In this document: piece after piece, positions 26,899 through 35,507 of the stretch | Position numbering within the stretch: position 1 is the first letter of the stretch | Layout: every line of letters begins with the position of its first letter | NCBI RefSeq assembly: GCF_002261215.1 | Contig: NZ_NEVS01000004.1 | Span: 3,286,001-3,350,000 of the forward strand | Length of the DNA: 64,000 bases | Reading direction: 5' to 3' | DNA from: Bordetella genomosp. 11 | Lineage (GTDB): Bacteria > Pseudomonadota > Gammaproteobacteria > Burkholderiales > Burkholderiaceae_B | The notes under the pieces: model-generated | Database searches by the model: none | What the model saw: only the letters and a program-made list of their open reading frames with translations | What the model was told of the DNA's origin: nothing | Position numbers and translations under genes: made by a program

Positions 26899-28536
26899 AT
26901 GCAGAGTTTGCTCCCCCTGAGCACCGCGTCCGCCTTGCAGCCATCCATGGCCACCGGAACCGCGGACACCGATGTCGCCGCGGCCGCCGCCGGCCAGACC
27001 GCCCCGGCGCCCTCGGCCAGCGTCACCCTGACGGATGCCCGGTCGGCCCTGCTCAACCAGACCTATACCCCGGCCGGCGCATTGTCGCCGTCCGTGCCCG
27101 TCTGGGAGAAGAACACCAGCGACGCCATCAGCTCGCTGATGTCCTCCAATTACGACGCCACCGCGCTCTCGGACCGGTTTCACGGCCTGGGCGCCGCCGC
27201 GCTCCAGCGCCTGAGCTTCGACGGCGGCGACTACTCCCAGTCCGTCATGCTGCGATCGCCCGGCTCCGGCACGGACGATGCCGTTTCGAACCTGGACCGG
27301 ATCCGCCAGACGCAGTTGCACACCGCCGCCGATAACCAGGTCACCCTGGACGTCAAGACCGCCGGCGGCGCGACGGTCCATCTGTCCCTGACCAGTCAGG
27401 CGGGCGGCCTGGGCGTGCAAATCGAAGTCACCGGCGGCACCCTATCGGACGCGGAGCGCACGGCGCTGGCCGGGCTGGCGGACGGCTTCCAGGCCGCCAT
27501 CGACGGCCTGACGTCCGTTCCGCCCAAGCTCGCCCTGGATGGCCTGACACAATTCGACCCCCAGGTGCTCGCTTCCGTGGACCTGCAGGCCAGCTTCAAG
27601 CTGGCCAACGGCAGCGTCCAGTCCCTTTCCTTCCAGGCCGACAGCCAGCACCGCAGCGTCGCCTACACCGGCATGGCCGGAACGGTGAACGTCGACGTCG
27701 ACCTCTCCAACCCCGCGCTGCTGGGCAGCACCGACCAGCAATCGCACGCGCTGGCAGCCTACCTGGCGCAATTCGACCAGGCACAAAGCCGCGGGCGCGG
27801 CGATGCCGGGCTAATGGAGATGTTCAAGGACGCCTTCAGTGCATTGAACACGCACTATGGCGTGGATCCCAGCCATCCCGCGGCCACTTCCGGCCCGGCG
27901 ATCGCCCTGAGCGACACGGACCGCGCCATGTTGACCGGCCTGGCCGATTTCAGCGCATCGGTCCAGGCGGCGGACCAGCCCTCGCCCAATCCGCTGCACC
28001 CTGAGGAACGCGACGCCTTCTCCTACCAGGTCTCGCAGCAGACGACGGTGCGCGGCACGGGACCGCGCGATCTGGCGGTCGAGCAAACGCAGCAGTCGCA
28101 CCTGAGCGCCAGCTATCACCAGGCGCTCTACCCCGACACCCCGCTGAACCTGACGACCGACAAGACCTCGCAGAACTACTACTACGACCAGATCGACGAT
28201 ACGGCCAGCAGCGTGGCCAGTATCGCGTACAAGGACGGCAGGCTCGTCAAGGCGTCCCTCGAGCAATCGACCAGCCAGTCCACCCGCATCAGGAAATACG
28301 TGGCTGGCGACCTGCAGGAGGACCTGAACACGCCGTCGTCGGTGTCCCGCGCCTGGGACCTGCTGGGCCTGATCCAGGACAGCAAGCCCCGGGACGACGG
28401 CTCCGCCACCAGGCAGGATCTCGACCGCTGGCGCAATACGCTGTCCGGCATCGCCAACCTTGCGGTGATGAAAGCGGATCCGACGCAACTGCGCGGCGCC
28501 CAACTGGCCGGCGCGAAAGAGGTACAGACCAACTGA
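26899..28536 (+). CDS. Unrecognised 545-residue protein
   Basis: No family is recognised. The protein has no signal peptide or membrane segment and starts with an Ala/Thr/Ser/Gln-rich region of about 60 residues. The rest is polar, rich in Ser, Asp, Gln and Ala, with alternating beta-like stretches (NQVTLDVKTAGGATVHLSLT; ASFKLANGSVQSLSFQADSQ) and helices. There are no cysteines, which is typical of secreted or surface proteins. Codon use is like the neighbours, and the third-position GC is high, supporting a real gene. It is monocistronic, with a weak ribosome site. Structure and role are open. Confidence 0.7.
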   Translation: MQSLLPLSTASALQPSMATGTADTDVAAAAAGQTAPAPSASVTLTDARSALLNQTYTPAGALSPSVPVWEKNTSDAISSLMSSNYDATALSDRFHGLGAAALQRLSFDGGDYSQSVMLRSPGSGTDDAVSNLDRIRQTQLHTAADNQVTLDVKTAGGATVHLSLTSQAGGLGVQIEVTGGTLSDAERTALAGLADGFQAAIDGLTSVPPKLALDGLTQFDPQVLASVDLQASFKLANGSVQSLSFQADSQHRSVAYTGMAGTVNVDVDLSNPALLGSTDQQSHALAAYLAQFDQAQSRGRGDAGLMEMFKDAFSALNTHYGVDPSHPAATSGPAIALSDTDRAMLTGLADFSASVQAADQPSPNPLHPEERDAFSYQVSQQTTVRGTGPRDLAVEQTQQSHLSASYHQALYPDTPLNLTTDKTSQNYYYDQIDDTASSVASIAYKDGRLVKASLEQSTSQSTRIRKYVAGDLQEDLNTPSSVSRAWDLLGLIQDSKPRDDGSATRQDLDRWRNTLSGIANLAVMKADPTQLRGAQLAGAKEVQTN

Positions 28537-28889
28537 CGCCGCTTCCCATGCCGGCCCGGATCATGCCGCGACCGGTGCCGGATGTTCGCGACCCGGCGCC
28601 GGCCATGGCGATCGTCGAAGGCGTCGCAACGGCAGCGGTCCAGGACCGCTCCGTCCCTTGATGGGATCGTGGGAAAGCCACGGCAATCGCCGCCTCGATG
28701 ATCCGCCTGATATTGGCGCCAATAAATAGTGCTTGACTTCCCTATGAGGCAACCCTCATAGTGCCGGCAGATCCTCAAGTGTTGCGATTCCGTTCGGGTG
28801 TGCGTTCCACGTAGTACGCCATCATTGTCCATGTCCTACCTTGATCATCTCTTTCTCGGACGTGCGTCCGTATTTCATCAAGGAACATC
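28537..28889. other. 353-bp gap: cold-shock gene promoter and leader
   Basis: No coding region is supported. The right half holds a likely promoter (TTGACT at 28733 with CATAGT at 28757, 18 bp apart) and a transcribed leader of about 120 bases before the cold-shock gene. The left half (28537-28730) has no recognised element. Confidence 0.5.
28733..28762 (+). promoter_or_regulatory. Putative promoter with embedded inverted repeat, cold-shock gene
   Basis: TTGACT (28733-28738) and CATAGT (28757-28762) are spaced 18 bp apart. The spacer holds a perfect 8-bp inverted repeat, CTATGAGG-CAAC-CCTCATAG (28742-28761), that reaches into the -10 element. This could be an operator. The distance to the ATG leaves a leader of about 120 bases, as for cspA-type genes. 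Confidence 0.45.
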
Positions 28890-29093
28890 ATGGAAACTGG
28901 CATTGTTAAGTGGTTCAACTCGGAAAAAGGCTTCGGTTTCATCATGCCCGATTCCGGCGGCAAGGACCTCTTCGCGCATTTCTCCGAAATCCAGGGCAGC
29001 GGCCACCGCTCCCTGCAGGAAAACCAGCGCGTAAGCTACATCGCCGGCCAGGGCGCCAAGGGCCCCCAAGCCACCAAGATCACGCCGCTGTAA
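28890..29093 (+). CDS. cspA: Cold-shock domain protein
   Basis: 67 residues, the normal length of a single-domain CspA protein. The RNP-1 and RNP-2 RNA-binding motifs are KGFGFIMP and DLFAHFSEI; the start [17 protein letters not shown] is typical. It binds single-stranded RNA and acts as an RNA chaperone or antiterminator in the cytosol. AAGGAAC lies before the ATG. The gene is followed by a strong intrinsic terminator. The long leader suggests post-transcriptional control. The particular paralogue cannot be told. Confidence 0.95.
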   Translation: METGIVKWFNSEKGFGFIMPDSGGKDLFAHFSEIQGSGHRSLQENQRVSYIAGQGAKGPQATKITPL

Positions 29094-29139
29094 GCGTCAG
29101 GCATGACAGGCTGTGGCGACACAGCCCGTAAAGCCCGCG

Positions 29140-29172
29140 AACAAGCCCTCTCCGGAGGGCTTGTTGCTTTTC
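29140..29172 (+). terminator. Rho-independent terminator after the cold-shock gene
   Basis: AACAAGCCCTC pairs perfectly with GAGGGCTTGTT (11-bp stem) around a TCCG loop, a UNCG-type tetraloop closed by C-G, then GCTTTT. It lies 47 bp after the cold-shock stop and also shields the convergent Bug gene. Confidence 0.9.
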
Positions 29173-29201
29173 GGCGCCGCATCGGCGCCGCGTGGGTCAC
29201 C

Positions 29202-30173
29202 TCAATTCGTGACGATATTGTTGGCCTTCACCACCTCGGTCCAGCGCTGGACCTCGGCGTCGATGAAATCGGCGAACTGCTTGGGCGAACTGCCGACCGG
29301 CACCAGGCCCAGCTTGCCCAGCTGCGTCTTCACATCGTCGCGGGCCAGCACGGCACTGACGGCGCCCTGCAGCTTTTCCACCACATCGGCCGGGGTGTGC
29401 GCCGGCACCAGGAAACCGTTCCACTCTTCCACGGCGAAGTTGTTGATGCCCGATTCGGCGACCGTCGGAACGTTGGGCAGCTCGGACATGCGCTGCGGCG
29501 ACGTCACGGCCAGGGCCTTCAACTGGCCGCCCGTGATGTAGCCCAGGCTGGACGCCGCGTTGGCGAAGTAGGTGTCCACCTGGCCGCTGATCACGTCCAC
29601 CAGCGCGGGCGCGCCCCCTTTATAGGGAATATGGACGATGTCGATACCCGTATCCTTCTTCAGCAGCTCGCCGGCCATCTGGGCCAGGCTGCCGGGGCCA
29701 TAGGAGGCGAACGTGTATTTGCCGGGCTGCGCCTTGGCGGCGGCGATGAAGTCGCCCAGCGAATTGAAGGGCGAGTTCTTCGCCACCACCATCACGTTGG
29801 GCACGCGCACGGCCTGCGAAACGGGGATGAAATCCTTCTTCCAGTCATAAGGCAGCTTGCGCAGCGCCGGGTTGATCGCGAAGGCCGAGGCGTCGTACAG
29901 CACCGTATAGCCGTCCGGAGCCGACCGCGCCACCAATGACGCGCCGATCGAACCGCTGGCGCCGCTCTTGTTGTCGATGACGATGCTCTGGCCCAACTGC
30001 TCGCCCAGCGCCTTGGCCAGGATGCGGGCCGCATTGTCGGCGCCGCCGCCGGCCGCGTAAGGCACGACCAGGGTAATCGTCTGGCTGGGATAGCCCGCCG
30101 CGTAGACCGGCGCACCGGCCAACACCGCGCAGAAGGCCAGCCCGGCCTTCATGAAATTGCGTCGAATCGACAT
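29202..30173 (-). CDS. Bug-family receptor with possible Tat signal
   Basis: 323 residues. The N-terminus MSIRRNFMKAGLAFC has a twin-arginine pattern (RRNFMK) followed by a hydrophobic stretch ending near VYA, unlike the Sec-type leaders of the other Bug proteins here. The mature part opens GYPSQTITLVVPYAAGGGAD, with VIDNKSGASGSIGASLVA and IPYKGGAPALVDVISGQVD. It stands alone between the cold-shock gene and a divergent MFS gene, so no substrate can be proposed. Confidence 0.9.
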   Translation of the reverse strand: MSIRRNFMKAGLAFCAVLAGAPVYAAGYPSQTITLVVPYAAGGGADNAARILAKALGEQLGQSIVIDNKSGASGSIGASLVARSAPDGYTVLYDASAFAINPALRKLPYDWKKDFIPVSQAVRVPNVMVVAKNSPFNSLGDFIAAAKAQPGKYTFASYGPGSLAQMAGELLKKDTGIDIVHIPYKGGAPALVDVISGQVDTYFANAASSLGYITGGQLKALAVTSPQRMSELPNVPTVAESGINNFAVEEWNGFLVPAHTPADVVEKLQGAVSAVLARDDVKTQLGKLGLVPVGSSPKQFADFIDAEVQRWTEVVKANNIVTN

Positions 30174-30488
30174 ATCTACCTCTACTCCTGTTCAACAACG
30201 AAACGTTGGATTGTCGTTATAGCGGATCGCGCCACGCACGGGCGGCACATTCACCGACGCCATCGGCGACGACGATGCTCCGCGACGCTCCAACTCGGCT
30301 TTACCTTGAGTTGAACGGCAGGGTCGGACCTCTTCTTAAGGCGGATCCGCTCGATGGTTACCGATTATGGCTACAATCCGCAACGGCGCGCTTCTCGCAA
30401 GGGCGTCTACCGACCATGGCCGATCGCAGTTGCCCCCGCGCTCGGCCTCCCTTCCGCCGGTGAACCGGCGCGCTGACCAACGCCCACC
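30174..30488. other. 315-bp divergent gap
   Basis: No gene is seen. The gap must hold promoters for the Bug gene (left) and the MFS gene (right). GCTACAATC at 30370-30378 is a possible -10 element for the MFS gene; no good -35 is visible at the correct distance. Confidence 0.35.
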
Positions 30489-31775
30489 ATGTCCCCCACC
30501 CCCGTCACTTCGGCTGCTCCGCTTTCCGCGGGCAGGGAGCGCACCCTCCTCTGGCTGCTGGCCCTGACCCAGTTCACCATCGTGGTGGACTTCATGGTGA
30601 TGATGCCGCTGGGCCCGCAGATCATGCAGGCCTTCTCGATCGGCCCGGCCGCCTTCGCGGCGGCTGTCTCGGCCTATTCCTGGTGCGCGGGTATCTCCGG
30701 CCTGCTGGCCGCGACCTATATCGACCGCTTCGATCGCCGCAAGATGCTGCTGGCCGTCTATGCCCTGTTCGCGTTGTCGAATCTGGTCTGCGCAATGGCC
30801 ACGAACTACCATGCCCTGCTGCTGTCCAGGGCCTTCGCCGGCCTGACCGGCGGGGTGCTGGGCTCCCTGGTGCTGGCCATCATCGGCGACGTCATACCGC
30901 CGCAGCGCCGCGGCACCGCGATGGGCGTGGTGATGACATCGTTCTCGCTGGCGGCGGTGGCCGGCGTGCCGCTGGGCGTGGTGCTGGGCGCGCATTTCGG
31001 CTGGAGCTCGCCGTTCTTCGAGCTGGTCCTGCTGTCCGCCGCGATATGGGCGGGCGCCTGGAAGGTGGTGCCGTCGCTGCGCGCGCATATCCGCGTGCCC
31101 GCGGTACCGCTGTCGCGCACCATTCCGGAATTGTGGTCCCTGATGCGCGAACCCGCGCATCTGCGCGGCTATGGATTGACCGCCCTCGTGATGGGCGCGC
31201 ACATGTTGATCGTGCCCTTCATCTCGCCCACCTTCGTCGGCAACCTCGGCGTGCAGCCCGAGGACATCTCGTTGATCTACATGGCCGGCGGCTTCGCCAC
31301 GTTCTTCAGTTCGCGCACGGTCGGACGGCTGGCCGATCGCTTCGGCACCCGCCGGATCTTCCGCGCGGCAGCCGTGGCCTCGCTGCTGCCGGCGCTGTTC
31401 ATCACGCACCTGCCCCAGCTGCCCCTGTGGGCCCTGATCGTGTTCTTCCCGTTCTTCCTGGTAACGGCCAATGCCCGCATGATCCCCGTGCAGGCATTGC
31501 TGACCACCGTGCCGGAACCGCACCGGCGCGGCGCGTTCATGAGCGTGAACTCGGCCGTGCAGCAGATCGCGACCGGCACCGGCGCATGGATCGGCGGCCT
31601 GATGCTGACGACCTCGCCCAGCGGCCGCATCTCCGGCTACGGGATCAACGGCTGGGTCTGCTGCGCCTGCATCGTGTTCGCCATGTGGTGGGTCGGCAAG
31701 GTGCGATCCAATGCCGTCGACGCACAAACCCCGGCTACCCGTGCCGCGGCCGCGGATAGTCTCATCGAGGCATAG
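30489..31775 (+). CDS. MFS transporter, DHA1 type
   Basis: 428 residues with about 12 membrane segments. After helix 2 the motif-A region reads ATYIDRFDRRKMLLAVYALF, with the expected DRxxRR core. SRAFAGLTGGVLGSLVLAII follows in helix 4-5. The family exports small organic molecules or sugars by proton antiport. It is monocistronic and convergent with the HdeD-like gene. The N-terminal 15 residues are Pro/Ser/Thr-rich and the ATG lacks a strong ribosome site. The substrate is unknown. Confidence 0.85.
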   Translation: MSPTPVTSAAPLSAGRERTLLWLLALTQFTIVVDFMVMMPLGPQIMQAFSIGPAAFAAAVSAYSWCAGISGLLAATYIDRFDRRKMLLAVYALFALSNLVCAMATNYHALLLSRAFAGLTGGVLGSLVLAIIGDVIPPQRRGTAMGVVMTSFSLAAVAGVPLGVVLGAHFGWSSPFFELVLLSAAIWAGAWKVVPSLRAHIRVPAVPLSRTIPELWSLMREPAHLRGYGLTALVMGAHMLIVPFISPTFVGNLGVQPEDISLIYMAGGFATFFSSRTVGRLADRFGTRRIFRAAAVASLLPALFITHLPQLPLWALIVFFPFFLVTANARMIPVQALLTTVPEPHRRGAFMSVNSAVQQIATGTGAWIGGLMLTTSPSGRISGYGINGWVCCACIVFAMWWVGKVRSNAVDAQTPATRAAAADSLIEA

Positions 31776-31784
31776 CCCGCGGCG

Positions 31785-32351
31785 TCACGCCGGTGCGTGG
31801 CCGTACGGCGAGCCGCCCCTGCGCGCGTGTATGCCCATCGCCAGCAACAGGATGCCCGAGGCGATGGCATAGATACTGATCATCCATACCAATGCCAGTG
31901 CGCCGGCGCCGGGATACACCAGTACGCCCGCGCCGAAGATGATCGACACGATGCCCGCGAGCACCATCAGCCAGGTATGGCGCACGGTATCGCGATAACG
32001 GATGGCGACCGCGATATCCAGGATGCCGGTGATCAGCGCATTGATGCCCATGATCAGCACCAACGCCAGCGCCGTAATGGCAGGCCACACGACGGCGATA
32101 ATGCCGCAGGCAATGGCCACAACGCCAAGAATTGCGATCATCCACAGTTCTCCCAGCCCTTTGCCTGCCGTCCGGGCACGCCACGCGCCCGCCACGGCGG
32201 CCGCACCGCTCAACACCGCATACGCGGCGAACATCGCCACCAGCACCAGCAGCGTCAGTGTCGGCCACATCAGCGCCAGTACGCCGAAAACGATAGCAAT
32301 CAGGCCTCTTGCGACGAGTACCCACCACGCCTTGCTCATGACACCGTTCAT
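31785..32351 (-). CDS. HdeD-family (DUF308) membrane protein
   Basis: 188 residues from ATG 32351 (MNGVMSKAWWVLVARGLIAI); upstream in-frame sequence is polar and overlaps nothing conserved, so it is not used. Six hydrophobic segments occur as three repeated pairs, for example IVFGVLALMWPTLTLLVLVA, CGIIAVVWPAITALALVLIM and IIFGAGVLVYPGAGALALVW, the DUF308 internal repeat. HdeD in E. coli is an acid-resistance inner-membrane protein. It is divergent from a Met/Gly-rich secreted protein. Confidence 0.88.
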   Translation of the reverse strand: MNGVMSKAWWVLVARGLIAIVFGVLALMWPTLTLLVLVAMFAAYAVLSGAAAVAGAWRARTAGKGLGELWMIAILGVVAIACGIIAVVWPAITALALVLIMGINALITGILDIAVAIRYRDTVRHTWLMVLAGIVSIIFGAGVLVYPGAGALALVWMISIYAIASGILLLAMGIHARRGGSPYGHAPA

Positions 32352-32697
32352 GGTTCTCTCCCGATATCCAGGAATCGCCTCCGGCCGATGCAAGCCCGTC
32401 GTGGCCGGCCCTATCGACGCTTGATCCATGCGGGCAACCGCAGCCCGGCCATGGCCCCAACGCGCAGCGTGCGTACTCGGCCGGAATGCCGGCCGGCAAC
32501 GCGCCACGTCCATTCTGCGCATGGGTCCGCCGGTCGGGCTTGACCGAGATCAAAAGACCCCGCGCGCGGGCTGTATATGCTCGACCCGCAAGACACCATC
32601 CGATCGCGCCGTCCGCACGCAGGCGGGATCGGCGACCCGCGATACGAACGATGATACGCCCCGGATCGACTGGGGCGTCGTCCTCCTGGAGCCCATC
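32352..32697. other. 346-bp divergent gap
   Basis: This gap lies between the HdeD-like gene and the Met/Gly-rich protein gene. Open frames cross it but show no family or start signal. Only the ribosome site CCTGGAGCCC just before 32698 can be pointed out. Confidence 0.3.
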
Positions 32698-33135
32698 ATG
32701 GATACCAAACGTGTAGTCGTATTGTCCTTGCTTGCCACCGCGAGCCTTTTCAGCGCCGGCTCGAGCGTGGCCGCGGATACGGATGAGCCCACGCCACCCG
32801 CCGCCGGCTGGCGGCATCCGATGATGGGCGCGGCGCCCCCGATGGGCCGGCCCTTCGCGGGCCCAGGCATGCCGGGCTGTCCATTGGGCGCTGGGGGGCC
32901 GATGGGCCCCATGGGCGCGGGAATGATGGGGCCGGGAATGATGGGGCCGGGAATGATGGGGCCGGGAATGATGGGACCCATGATGGGAATGGCCGCGCTG
33001 CCGCCGGGCAATGAAAAGATCGCCATGCAAATGCACGGCGAAATGATGAAGGCGATGGGAGACATCCTGATGAAATACGCGGACAAGATACAAATACCCG
33101 CGCCCCCGGCGGCGCCCGCGTCGCCCGCAAGATAG
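32698..33135 (+). CDS. Secreted Met/Gly/Pro-rich repeat protein
   Basis: 145 residues with ATG preceded by CTGGAGCCC. A signal peptide (about 1-25, ending SVAA) leads into a Pro/Met/Gly-rich region with four GMMGP repeats at about residues 75-95, followed by a short amphipathic helix (QMHGEMMKAMGDILMKYADK) and a Pro/Ala tail. Methionine makes up about a fifth of the mature chain. No family is recognised. A periplasmic copper-binding or methionine-oxidation-sink role is possible but only inferred from composition. Confidence 0.7.
   Translation: MDTKRVVVLSLLATASLFSAGSSVAADTDEPTPPAAGWRHPMMGAAPPMGRPFAGPGMPGCPLGAGGPMGPMGAGMMGPGMMGPGMMGPGMMGPMMGMAALPPGNEKIAMQMHGEMMKAMGDILMKYADKIQIPAPPAAPASPAR
32920..32979 (+). 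repeat. Four tandem 15-bp repeats
   Basis: The unit GGAATGATGGGGCCG occurs four times in a row (last copy GGAATGATGGGACCC), in frame, encoding the GMMGP repeats of the Met-rich protein. Copies 1-3 are identical, which suggests recent slippage and possible copy-number variation among strains. Confidence 0.9.
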
Positions 33136-33308
33136 CGTCGATGGGATCCAGGCCGCGCCGGCGAACCGGCCCGGCCGGCGGGCGCGCGTGCCCCCACGCG
33201 GACCGCTTAGGCAGTTTTGAACATTCCCTTAGAAGATTTGAACTGGACGCTGCCGGCGCCCCTTCCTAGACTTGCCGCACCATAAAAAACGGCTGGCTGG
33301 GAGGAGAC

Positions 33309-34496
33309 GTGCTGAGCAAGGTGCTGGACAATGTCCGCGTGTTGGACCTATCGAGGATCCTGGCCGGCCCGTGGTGCACCCAGAATCTGGCCGACCTGGG
33401 CGCCGAGGTCATCAAGGTCGAGCGTCCCGGGCAAGGCGACGATACCCGCAAATGGGGACCGCCCTTTCTGGAATCGACCGACGGGGCAGATACCTTCTCC
33501 GCCTACTTCACCTGCTGCAACCGCAACAAGCAGTCCATTTGCCTGGATTTCGCCGACGCCGCGGACCGCGCCACGCTGCTGGCCCTGCTGCGCGGCACCG
33601 ATGTGCTGGTGGAAAACTACAAGGCCGGCACGCTGGCCCGCTACGGCCTGGACTACCCCAGCCTGAAGGCGGTCAAGCCCGACCTGATCTATCTCTCCAT
33701 CACCGGCTATGGCCAGGATGGCCCGAAGTCGGCGCGGCCCGGCTACGACTACATATTCCAGGGCATGGGCGGCCTGATGGGCTACACCGGCCGGGCCGAC
33801 GGCGAGCCCGGCGCCGGGCCACTGCGCGCCGGGATGCCCGTGGTCGATGTCGCCACCGGCATGTATGCCACCTCGGCGGTCCTCGCGGCGCTGCTGCGCC
33901 GGGGTCGCACCGGCGAGGGTGGCCACCTGGACATCGCGCTGCTGGACGTGGCGGTGGCCATCAATGCCAACCAAGGCGCCAACTACCTGGTATCGGGCCG
34001 CAATCCGGAACGCACCGGCAATGCCCATCCGAACCTGGCGCCCTATGAGGTTTTCCGAGCCAGCGACGGGCACTTCATCCTGGCCGTCGGCAACGACGAG
34101 CAGTTCGGACGGCTGTGCGAGCTGTGCGGACGACCGGAACTGGCCGCGGATCCCCGCTTCGCGCGCAATACGGACCGCGTGCAGAACCTGCCGGCGTTGC
34201 GCGCCATCCTGGCCGACATCCTGGTGCTGCGCGAACGCAAGCATTGGACCGACGGACTGGAAGCCGCCGGCATCGCCTGGGGTCCGGTAAACAGCATGGA
34301 AGAGGTCTTCGCCGACGAACAGGTGCGCCATCGGGGCATGCTGCGGCACGCGCAGCATCCACGCTTCGGTCCGGTGCCGCTGGTGCGCAACCCCATGCTG
34401 GCCGGCGAGATCGATGCGCCGCTACGGCCACCGCCGCTGATGGGCGAGCACACCGCCGAAGTCCTGAGCCGGCTGGCGGCCCGCGACGATTCCTGA
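33309..34496 (+). CDS. CoA-transferase, family III (CaiB/BaiF)
   Basis: 395 residues with GTG start and a GGGAGGAG ribosome site. Family III signatures: LDLSRILAGPWCTQNLADLG, GAEVIKVERPGQGDDTRKWG and LVENYKAGTLARYGLDY. The probable catalytic aspartate is D180 (MPVVDVATG). These enzymes move CoA between carboxylic acids, for example formyl/oxalyl, carnitine or succinyl donors. It is followed by a Bug receptor and an enoyl-CoA hydratase-family gene, so it probably activates the acid imported by that receptor. Confidence 0.9.
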   Translation: MLSKVLDNVRVLDLSRILAGPWCTQNLADLGAEVIKVERPGQGDDTRKWGPPFLESTDGADTFSAYFTCCNRNKQSICLDFADAADRATLLALLRGTDVLVENYKAGTLARYGLDYPSLKAVKPDLIYLSITGYGQDGPKSARPGYDYIFQGMGGLMGYTGRADGEPGAGPLRAGMPVVDVATGMYATSAVLAALLRRGRTGEGGHLDIALLDVAVAINANQGANYLVSGRNPERTGNAHPNLAPYEVFRASDGHFILAVGNDEQFGRLCELCGRPELAADPRFARNTDRVQNLPALRAILADILVLRERKHWTDGLEAAGIAWGPVNSMEEVFADEQVRHRGMLRHAQHPRFGPVPLVRNPMLAGEIDAPLRPPPLMGEHTAEVLSRLAARDDS

Positions 34497-34535
34497 ATTC
34501 CCACCCTTCCCGCCGACCATAACAAGGAGACAACC

Positions 34536-35507
34536 ATGTACCACCCCCTGCGCGGCGCCGCCTGCGCGCTGATCCTTACCCTGTGCGCGTCCGCGCCGGC
34601 CCTGGCCGCCTATCCCGACCGTACCGTGCAATTGATCGTGCCTTATGCGCCAGGCGGCACCACCGACCTGATGGCGCGCATCGTCGCGCCCAAGCTTGGC
34701 GAGGTGCTGGGCCAAACGGTGGTGGTGGTGAACAAACCCGGCGCCGGCGGGGCCCTGGGCAGCGCCTACGCCGCGCGCGAGCCGGCGGACGGCTATACGC
34801 TGGTGATGGCGGTCGAAAGCTCGCACGCCGTGAATCCCAACGTGCACAAGAAATCCAGCTACGACCCGGTCAAGGACTTCGCGCCCATCAGCAACCTGGC
34901 CAACGTGCTGGGCGTGCTGGACGTCAGCGGCAATTCCGACATCAAGACATTCCAGCAACTGCTGGACACGCTGAAGGCCAAACCGGGTCGCCTGGCCTTC
35001 GGTTCTTCCGGCAGCGGCGGCTACAGCCATCTGTTCGGCGAACTGTTCCTGAGCAGCACGCAGACGAAGATGCTGCACGTGCCGTACAAGGGCCTGGGCC
35101 CCGCGCTGGTCGACCTGATGGCCGGACAGGTACAGGTCGTATTCGACAACCTGCCTTCCTCGGCCGGCTTCATCGCCTCCGGCAAGCTGCGCGCGCTGGC
35201 CGTGGCCGCGCCCGAACGCGTGAAAAGCCTGCCCGATGTCCCCACCTACGCCGAATTGGGCTATCCCCAGCTGAACACGCCAAGCTGGTTCGGCCTGGCC
35301 GCGCCCAAGGGCACGCCCGAACCGGTACTCGACACGCTGAACGCCGCCATCAGGAAAGTGCTTTCGGAGCCCTCGGTCATCGCCGCCATCGAGCAGCAGG
35401 GCGCGGTGCCCGACTACACAACTCGCGAACAGTTCGCCGCCACGATCGAGCGCTCCAACAAGGTGTGGCAGAAGGTCGTGGACGAGATCGGCTTCGAGAA
35501 AATGTGA
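34536..35507 (+). CDS. Bug-family receptor
   Basis: 323 residues with AAGGAG ribosome site. Signal peptide ending near ALAA, then AYPDRTVQLIVPYAPGGTTD, VVNKPGAGGALGSAYAAREP and VPYKGLGPALVDLMAGQVQ. It lies between the CoA-transferase and the enoyl-CoA hydratase genes; its stop overlaps the next start (TGATG). The ligand is probably a carboxylic acid, possibly unsaturated or branched, by inference from the partners. Confidence 0.92.
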   Translation: MYHPLRGAACALILTLCASAPALAAYPDRTVQLIVPYAPGGTTDLMARIVAPKLGEVLGQTVVVVNKPGAGGALGSAYAAREPADGYTLVMAVESSHAVNPNVHKKSSYDPVKDFAPISNLANVLGVLDVSGNSDIKTFQQLLDTLKAKPGRLAFGSSGSGGYSHLFGELFLSSTQTKMLHVPYKGLGPALVDLMAGQVQVVFDNLPSSAGFIASGKLRALAVAAPERVKSLPDVPTYAELGYPQLNTPSWFGLAAPKGTPEPVLDTLNAAIRKVLSEPSVIAAIEQQGAVPDYTTREQFAATIERSNKVWQKVVDEIGFEKM

